Origin: Cladorhizidae sp. MBARI D1340-BT2
Lineage: Eukaryota > Porifera > Demospongiae > Poecilosclerida > Cladorhizidae
Assembly: GCA_028752905.1 (NCBI GenBank)
Contig: JAQNBH010000006.1
Coordinates: 31,383,947-31,447,946, forward strand
Direction: 5' to 3'
Length of the DNA stretch: 64,000 nucleotides
Positions within the stretch are counted from its first letter, which is position 1; each line of letters begins with the position of its first letter. Of the stretch, positions 56,998-64,000 are shown one piece after another. The notes under the pieces were generated by a model. That model saw nothing but the letters and a program-made list of their open reading frames with translations. It searched no databases and was not told the DNA's origin. Made by a program: the position numbers and the translations under genes.

Positions 56998-58080
56998 AAA
57001 AAAATTTCTTGAAATTTGTTTTAACAGTTTTACTGATGATTAAATGCACCATACGTAACAATAAGCTCACTTGCAAGAAAATTTGCCTCATGGAAAGTGT
57101 CATATGTGAGGTCAAAGTTCAATTATCATGTTTTTTCATCTCCTTCCAGTTGTCCTAGTCATTTATTGCTTGCATATACTTAGTGAGGGCCTATCTCAAG
57201 GCTCAACAGAACAACATAAATGACATTAGCGGTTTGACTGAGAAGGCACTTTGGAGCTGCTTGACCACAACTACACCTTCTTTATGGCGAGAGCAGTGAC
57301 AAAGAAAATACTGTGAAGCACATACATAGAAGATAATGCTGTGAAGCACGTATACATAGAAGATGATGCTGTGAAGCAGGTATACATAGCTGTGAAGCAG
57401 GTATACATAGATTATGATTCTGTGTACCCGTAGATGATAGTGATTCAGATCAGTTTCCAGGTGAATGAGATGAAGTCAGTACATATTGATAGCTATAACA
57501 GTGAAAGAATTGCAATAACTATATACTATATATAATAACAAAGTTGATAGCTTGAACATTATATCAGCTCTAGCTCTTATCATTTTGTATATTATATTGC
57601 TAGCTAAATTATCTGGTAATAAAATATGGTATCTCTCTGTAACAAGTTTTCTGCCGCACACTTAAAATCTACATTCCCAACTAACTTTCCTCCATCTCCA
57701 AAAGGTTCTTATCCTACCTGGTACTCTCCTCTACTGCTACCTTCCTCTCGTCCAACCTATTGCTTAGATATTGAAGTAACAAGTGAAAGAACATCTTCTA
57801 AATGATTATTATCAGGTGACATGAATATTTCTATTTCAATCAACTGTTTTGTTTTTAGTGCTAATGTTTCCAGTGAAATACGTATGTCTCCATCAGGGCT
57901 GAAGTATTTAAGATGAAATGTTCGCACTAAATACACAAACCTGATTGAAAGAATATTTATATTTCATGATGTAATTGTTAGGCAGTTAAATTTCATCACA
58001 AAGGTAAAGACCTCACATGCGTCAGAGGCAATTGTCTGTCACCTGTGTTGAGTTAAAAAGTAAAAACAACAACCTGTTGT
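56998..58080. other. No gene; short tandem repeat at 57305-57415
   Basis: Four or five units of GCTGTGAAGCA.GTATACATAGA with length changes lie at 57305-57415. The rest is AT-rich. Confidence 0.55.
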
Positions 58081-58084
58081 TATG

Positions 58085-58330
58085 ATTTTGGAATCCATAA
58101 ATTCTGCATACTTCATTCTATGAAGTTGATATAAAGCTTAAACGATAGCTCTCTCTGTGTGCTCTCTTGTAATACCAAAACTGATGCACAAATATAAATG
58201 CTTCAGTTACAGGAAGTCAAAGTGGTGGACCTCAATTCCTGCAGGCCCCAATTTTCTGCAGTTCTAGTAAGTGCTAGACAGCTGTGGCTCGATGAAGCTC
58301 TCGGTGCTAGTATTATTGGTAGGTGCTATT
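58085..58330. repeat. Diverged left-arm copy of the fold-back family
   Basis: Resembles 40940-41170: the ATCCATAAATTCTGCATACTTC block, then CTCTCTCTGTGTGCT, then CAGTTACAGGAA..AAAGTGG, then AAGTGCTAG. Confidence 0.65.
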
Positions 58331-58597
58331 AAATTTTTAGGAAGACCGGCATAGTTATGGAATTTCATGAGCATATATATAACCGGAGATGAAGTCACTC
58401 CTACAGTACATGTGAAAGGAGGGTGAGGCTATATATTTTTATTATCACCAACATGGATGCCAACATTGACGAATTGTATGTTGTTGTTATTATAATACCA
58501 ATACTTATTCCTGCTGTAGGCTATTCGAAACATCTAGGGAATACAATTTGAAGTTGATTATTGAGGTGATTTTAATGTTATTCTTTCAAGATAGAGT
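58331..58597. other. No gene seen
   Basis: AT-rich sequence. Confidence 0.25.
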
Positions 58598-58846
58598 TCA
58601 TTGAGATAATTTGAATGTCTGAAAAGGGTCTTCAGTTGGAATTTCAGTGCTGCCATCCATTATTCCAAGTACACCTGCCTTCTTCCATCCTTTAACACAG
58701 GTGGTGAAGAAGTTATACATCTTCACTAGCCACGTGGTTGAGCGAAAATCAACTTCAACATCTTCAAATTGCTTCCCACTCTCAAGTTGTTGCTTCACAG
58801 CATCAACATTTCCAAGCTGCTTCCCACTCTCAAGTTGTTGCATCAT
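58598..58846 (-). other. Unassigned 82-codon minus-strand ORF
   Basis: It starts with a short internal duplication (QQLESGKQLGNVDAV / QQLESGKQFEDVEV) and continues FRSTTWLVKMYNFFTTCVKGWKKAGV. The latter resembles the C-terminal part of pogo/Tigger-type DDE transposases in layout, but the resemblance is weak and I do not assign it. Confidence 0.3.
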
Positions 58847-59920
58847 TGTAGTATCTGATTTTTTGGGCTGACCTATTGACCGTTAGATGAAGTGGCTGAA
58901 TACAATGTCATGTTAGCAGGAACTAGCACAAACTTGCAATTTAATGACGATAACTCGTGTTTGACCTTCTGTGTCACTTGCTCTCTTACAACACCAGGGC
59001 CTTGTGTGTAGCAGCTACTTGCAGTTCTGTTCGTTTCTTCACAACATATTGAGCAATGTCTTCCTCAATCAACTTCAAAGTTTATTGCACATTTAACCAG
59101 TCCTTTGGATGATAAACAAAAGTTTAGTTTCTTCTTTGTAGTTAGTGGCTACCTGAAGCCCAGTACTTAATGAAATATTGTCTGCTAGGCAACAACTTCA
59201 CAATCCTAATAATAGCTGCTAAAATCTGTCATAAAGTGTCATGGTAGTGGAATCTGGTAGTTGGACATTTTCCGAGAGAAATCTCGAGGTACACCTATTT
59301 CATGGTACAAGGGTTCATGCAGAATTACTGAATACAAGTTGTTAAAAGAGATCTGAAAATTCCTGCCAAAGTCACTGGCGGTGCAGAGGTCAAAGTTTTT
59401 ACTAAGAATTAATACAATGAACCAGTAGAGGGGAAGTTCCTCTATGTTACTGTAAACATCGCTCCATTCATGAGAGAGAGGACAGATTTGGTACACAAAT
59501 TTCTTAGCAGGTTGTTAATTTTGCAACCAAAAAATCGCTAAATTCGCAAGACTTTGTACCCCCTAAAACCACTCCCTCCTACATTGCTGCCACATTGGGT
59601 CAGGAAACTCACATGGTGGACAACTAGCCAGCTAACCAAAATAACAACCCCACATGAGTCTTAGCATCGTGATGAAGGCTAGAGCATCTACCAAACTCAT
59701 ATAATGTTCTGGATGAATTGGTATTCGGTGTACAGTGCAAGTTTCTGGTACAGGATCGAAGGCAGGGATGTATATCGCAGTTATTTTAAACATTGCGTTA
59801 TTCCCCACATGGCAACCTAGAATGGGAAAGAAGACAAAACTAAAGAAGAGATGAAGAGGTTTTATCACTTGACCAAATATTTTTTTTTGGATTAGTACTT
59901 ATAATTATCAAGGCTTTGTA
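58847..59920. other. No recognisable gene
   Basis: A single MITE-like arm (GATGAAGGCTAGAGCATCTA) is near 59670. The minus-strand ORFs at 59239 and 59632 have no recognisable motif. Confidence 0.3.
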
Positions 59921-59924
59921 TAAA

Positions 59925-60400
59925 TAATTATGGCACTCGTTTGTTATTCCCCCGCCACCAATCTTTTGAATGAATCAAATGTTATTCTTATTCTACCTCT
60001 CCCAATGGTTTGTGTTTTGAATGTCCAGATCGAAAATAAATTTTCTGAACTTGTCAAACCTTATCCCAGATAAGGCTGCTAGCGTCAATTTCCTTCAATA
60101 GCAGGGGGGACTCCACAAACCCCGTTATTGCAGCTACAAACACGCAATGACTTTTGAACTTCTTGACAAAGGAGACAGATGGAGGTGTCACCGTCGAGGT
60201 TGTTGTGAGCAGAAGGGGTTGCGAGTAGGTACGTGACTTGAGAATTATAAGCTGACTTATAGAAAGATTATCATATTTATTTATTGCCGGTCGAGCTTAC
60301 GACTATCAAATTTTCCGATCATGAACTTGACATTGATTTGTAATTGACATTGATTTGTAATTTAGTCACAGCTGAATAACAAAAAAGTGCCATAATTATT
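59925..60400. repeat. MITE-like element with about 26-bp inverted ends
   Basis: ATAATTATGGCACTCGTTTG followed by TTATTC (59925-59950) is the imperfect inverse of GAATAACAAAAAAGTGCCAT followed by AATTAT (60373-60398). The internal ~420 bp has no ORF. The flanks are AT-rich, so no target duplication can be fixed. Confidence 0.65.
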
Positions 60401-62440
60401 ATCGCAATGAACTATTGGGTACAGAGGAACTTGCTAATTTGTGAGAAGTAGATGTGATTTACAGAACCTCTTTGTTGTCATGTCTTAAAGTGCAAACAGG
60501 ATAGAATGTTGGTATTTGTAGAATGTTGGCATTTGTTCTGAATACTTATGTTATCTGAATGCCAATGATTTGGATAAAGATTAATATACCAAGAGGTGTC
60601 AATTATTTTTCTTATTTCACTCTGCTCCTTCGCACTCATGTCACAACTGTATTTTCCATTCTTAAGGAAATATTCGATCTTCCACAGATATACTGCAGGG
60701 TCCTTCTCTGTCCTCAACATCACAATTCAGCTCCACACGAGGGACAAATTTGGCAGCTGCGTTTATTTATGCATGGTTTATTAATTTTGTGAGGATGCGC
60801 TTGCACGGTGTAGCTAAAGGGACAAATATGGCAGTTGGACTAATATGGCACGACACCGGCTTGTGGCGGGCCCTTCTCTTGAGATGAATCTTTGGAGTGG
60901 TGTGTATAAAAATTATGATAACTTCATAATTTAATAACCAAATCTTCTGAAACTTTACAAAGTGTAAGATTCACTGTTTAACTATAGTATGAGTAAGTTA
61001 AATAATAATAAGAAATAAATAAAAATTAATATACATTCAGGGTCCCCCTTAATACAACAAGATATAAAACACAAACCGGAAATAAAAATAGCCATTGTCA
61101 CAACAAGGGTACACACCTGTCCCTATCTACAATAAAAATTATTCTGCATACTCCTCTTCCTCTCCTCAAGGTAGACCCCAAAAAGCTGAAAACAAGCAGG
61201 ACACTCAGGCACAAGGGACACAAAAGAAACCAGAACCTAAAACCAACAAACCAATCCAACAAATCAACCCAAGAAGCATATAAAAGGATATCTACAAAAC
61301 ACACATTTACTAAGGCACACACCGCCATAAGTGTGTACCCCAAAATGAAGAAGTCTCTCATGAATTTAAATGAATTAAGAGATTAAAATAACATCATAGA
61401 TTAAAATATTATCAAGTGTAATGCATCTTTCTCTCTTGAAAGAGAAAGTACTCCAGTTTCATCATTTCAGTAATCACCTACTAGCCATAACCCTCCCTCC
61501 CCCTAGGGAATGTTTATCCTCAGTTTATCAGTTTATCACTTTCTAAGTTTTTTTCCCTTCTTTCTGTTCTAGCCCAAACAAAACCTGCACCATCATGCAT
61601 CATCCACATTCCAATGCAACACTCTGTAATACACACAACACCCACTTACTATATATAGCATCACTCACACCATCCACCATGCAATCACAAAAGTGTGAAT
61701 ATGTGCTTACCTCTCTTTATAAGCACCAACAAGCATTGAGTACCTCATTCTTAGCATAGACAAAGATACCTCCAAATATTTGCCAATTAAAAATATATTG
61801 ATCTCGCTGTCAAATAACTTTTTGAAGACAACCATATTTACATCAATAAGTCCTCTACCATGTCCTGCCATTGCTCAGCATTGAAGACTCTCTCCCTGGA
61901 GAGCAGGAGGATATCTAGAGGAGCAGGAGGATAGCTAGAGGTTGGACGCACCAACACAGGACAGATTACCACTCCACCACAGGTGGACCCTCCCACTGCT
62001 CCCCATCAATATACCACACTATCACTCATTCAGAGGCAAGAAGAAGATAATCACGTTTCGGATTATCTCCATCAACACTGTAAACACCAAGTTGATACAC
62101 GCACGTACAACACTAACACTACCACCCTTAGCAATAAATACACTAGAGAATTTCTAATTCTAGGAAGGATACTCTGCGCCAATCCAGAACAGCCTCCCAA
62201 AAGAACTGGATGACAAATAAACAAACACAATAGACAGCTTCCTCTAGCACAGAGATTTGCAGACTACAGAGAAAATCCATATGCCTACATTGGAGGATAT
62301 GTTCTTTCAACTGGGTAGTGTGGTAATCCCTTGGCTTCAGGCTCCAGCCTACAGCTCATAATTAACAATGATTGTATCCTCGGGTTGGCCATCATACCTG
62401 TCCCCCACTCCCCCACAGGGTGCCATGGCTGGAACCAAAC
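60401..62440. other. No recognisable gene
   Basis: A ~60-codon Gln/Lys/Pro-rich ORF at 61095-61283 and overlapping ORFs at 61942-62213 show no known motif. Two GGACAAAT.TGGCAG motifs lie at about 60739 and 60821. Confidence 0.3.
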
Positions 62441-62446
62441 CAGATA

Positions 62447-63085
62447 TAATCCCTGCCCAGTATACCATAACCATGCCCCTAGACATAATCCCTGCCCAGT
62501 ATACCATAACCAGGCCCCTAGACATAATCCCTGCCCAGTGTACCATAACCAGGCCCCTAGACAAAATCCCTGCCCAGTATATACCATAACGCAGCCCCTA
62601 GACATAATCACTGCCCAGTATACCATAACCAGGCCCCTAGACATAATCCCTGCCCAGTATACCATAACCCAGCCCCTAGACATAATCCCTGCCCAGTATA
62701 ACATAACCAGGCCCCTAGACATAATTCCTGCCGAGTATACCATAACCCAGCCCCTAGACATAATCCCTGCCCAGTATACCATAACCAGGCCCCTAGACAT
62801 AATCCCTGCCCAGTATACCATAACCCAGCCCCTAGACATAATACCTGCCCAGTATACCATAACCAGGCCCCTATACATAATCCCTGATGAGAACACCATC
62901 GATGAAGAAGGCGTTGATGCCCAGTATACCATAACCAGGCCCCTAGACATAATCCCTGCCCAATATACCATAACCAGGCCCCTATACATAATCCCTGCCC
63001 AGTATACCATAACCAGGCCCCTAGACATAATCCCTGCCCAGTATACCATAACCAGGCCCCTAGACATAATGCCCTCCGAGTATAC
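62447..63085. repeat. 39-bp minisatellite, about 16 units
   Basis: The unit is close to CAGTATACCATAACCAGGCC plus CCTAGACATAATCCCTGCC. It alternates between ACCAGGCCCC and ACCCAGCCCC subtypes. Near 62882-62920 one unit is replaced by a different sequence (GATGAGAACACCATCGATG and after). The period is a multiple of three, so long ORFs run on both strands (305 codons plus, 260 minus). Confidence 0.92.
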
Positions 63086-64000
63086 AATAATACCTGCCTA
63101 CCATAACAGAACTAAGCTGGACATGATTGACTCCCTCCAAACTCACCAAACCTCAAACCCTCTCCAACCCCTTTATAACACAACAGGCAGGACCCTCACA
63201 CTACATGGCCTGTTGATGTTTTGTGGTTGTTATTTTTTTGGGGGGTAGGGGAGTTTACTGGTAGAGGAGGTGCCAAAAAACTGCCCCCCACAACTAATTG
63301 ACCCAAATAGGCCCACAACACAACACCACAAAAAACATTCCTTCATAGTAAACCATCACATTAGGAACATTCCAACGGAAAGAAACTAAAATACAGAACA
63401 AGGATTGAAATTTTGCATCACACCAAACAAACCCTTCAGATTATTCCTCCATATTTCACATTAGATGGCTAAGATTATTTTAGAAGACAATCAGTAGGCT
63501 TCACAAGACACCCATGGTCCCTAAAAGCAATAGCAACCCCAAAGGGCAGTAAAATGTAAGAAAATATTTTGAAATAGCAAGAGAAAGACAAGTAACCCGA
63601 CTGAACATAAGTCCAGCATGTCTGCCAAGTAGAACAAGACCTTTCAACCTTAGCTAATGATAGATCAATAATAAAAAAATCAGTTGACAAAGGTTCATGC
63701 ATAGTGGTAGGAGACACAGAAAACTAGATAAAAACAATATAGTAGACACAAAATTTTATAAAGAAATAATGCATGATTACACACCTTTTCCGAGGACATA
63801 TCTTTGTCCTACACCTCCTGTTCTACAAGCAGAATATGTTGAAAAGCTATCATGAAGCACATTATGGAAGAAGTAAGTAGATTCAGACTGTGTTACGGGT
63901 CATGATCTCTTGAGTTCTTTGGCAGCTGGGCTTTAACTGGTTTTTAAGTCATAGCTTCACTACTAGATAGCATTTGCAACAAAAAAATTTCAAAGTAAGC
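63086..64000. other. No gene seen
   Basis: AT-rich sequence with a T/G run (about 63227-63250). An 80-codon minus ORF at 63475-63717 has no recognisable motif. Confidence 0.3.

Noticed and set aside
62285..63248. Long ORFs of 305 (plus) and 260 (minus) codons
   Set aside because: Both are translations of the same 39-bp tandem repeat on opposite strands, start at non-ATG codons and have no flanking gene signals.

Overview
The window looks like a TE-dense intergenic or accessory stretch of a metazoan nuclear genome. It is AT-rich and has short GT-AG introns of 50-62 bp. Its mobile elements (Ginger-like, hAT, piggyBac, CR1/L2-type LINE, and Ty3/gypsy of the GMR1 domain order) are typical of animals. 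A non-bilaterian such as a demosponge fits best, but that is inference. I see no bacterial genes, no rRNA and no convincing intact tRNA. Almost everything recognisable is mobile DNA or tandem repeat. The only plausible host-gene piece is a two-exon coiled-coil fragment at 19.7-20.2 kb, minus strand.

Layout. 0-4.8 kb: a triplicated non-coding or exon-bearing segment. 4847-17583: a Ginger-like DNA transposon about 12.7 kb long. It has TGTTA... inverted termini flanked by TATA, and a spliced, decayed transposase gene (H2C2-integrase, Cys-rich tail, Ulp1-like protease, PHD finger). Two younger elements sit inside it: a hAT (5825-8334, 5-bp TSD TGAGG) in an intron, and a very young GMR1-order LTR retrotransposon (9189-14529, minus strand, 5-bp TSD AGGTG, LTRs differing at 2 of 555 positions) in an integrase exon. 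18.0-18.4 kb: a 24-bp minisatellite. 23.7-24.6 kb: a piggyBac fossil. 25030-28081: a second hAT with a 5-bp TSD (ATAAG).

28.4-46.5 kb contains two halves of one GMR1-like LTR retrotransposon. Protease-RT-RNaseH and the 3' LTR are on the plus strand at 28.47-31.68 kb. The 5' LTR, PBS and gag are on the minus strand at 46.54-45.0 kb. The outer flanks of the two LTRs are near-identical 5-mers (ATGTC/GTGTC), so one insertion split by a ~16.5-kb inversion is the simplest reading. Between the halves lie a 32-bp minisatellite (33.2-35.3 kb) holding a solo LTR with TSD CATGA, a non-autonomous hAT with a perfect 8-bp TSD (37426-39308), a long fold-back repeat (40.9-41.65 kb) with relatives elsewhere in the window, and assorted minisatellites.

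46.5-64 kb: short tandem repeats, an unrecognised ORF cluster (52.4-53.9 kb), a LINE fossil (54.3-56.0 kb), a decayed transposon-type ORF (56.26-57.0 kb), a short MITE (59.9-60.4 kb) and a 39-bp minisatellite (62.4-63.1 kb). The GMR1 element at 9.2-14.5 kb is the only element that looks recently active. Its one visible coding defect is a single in-frame TAA between the integrase core and the integrase C-terminus.
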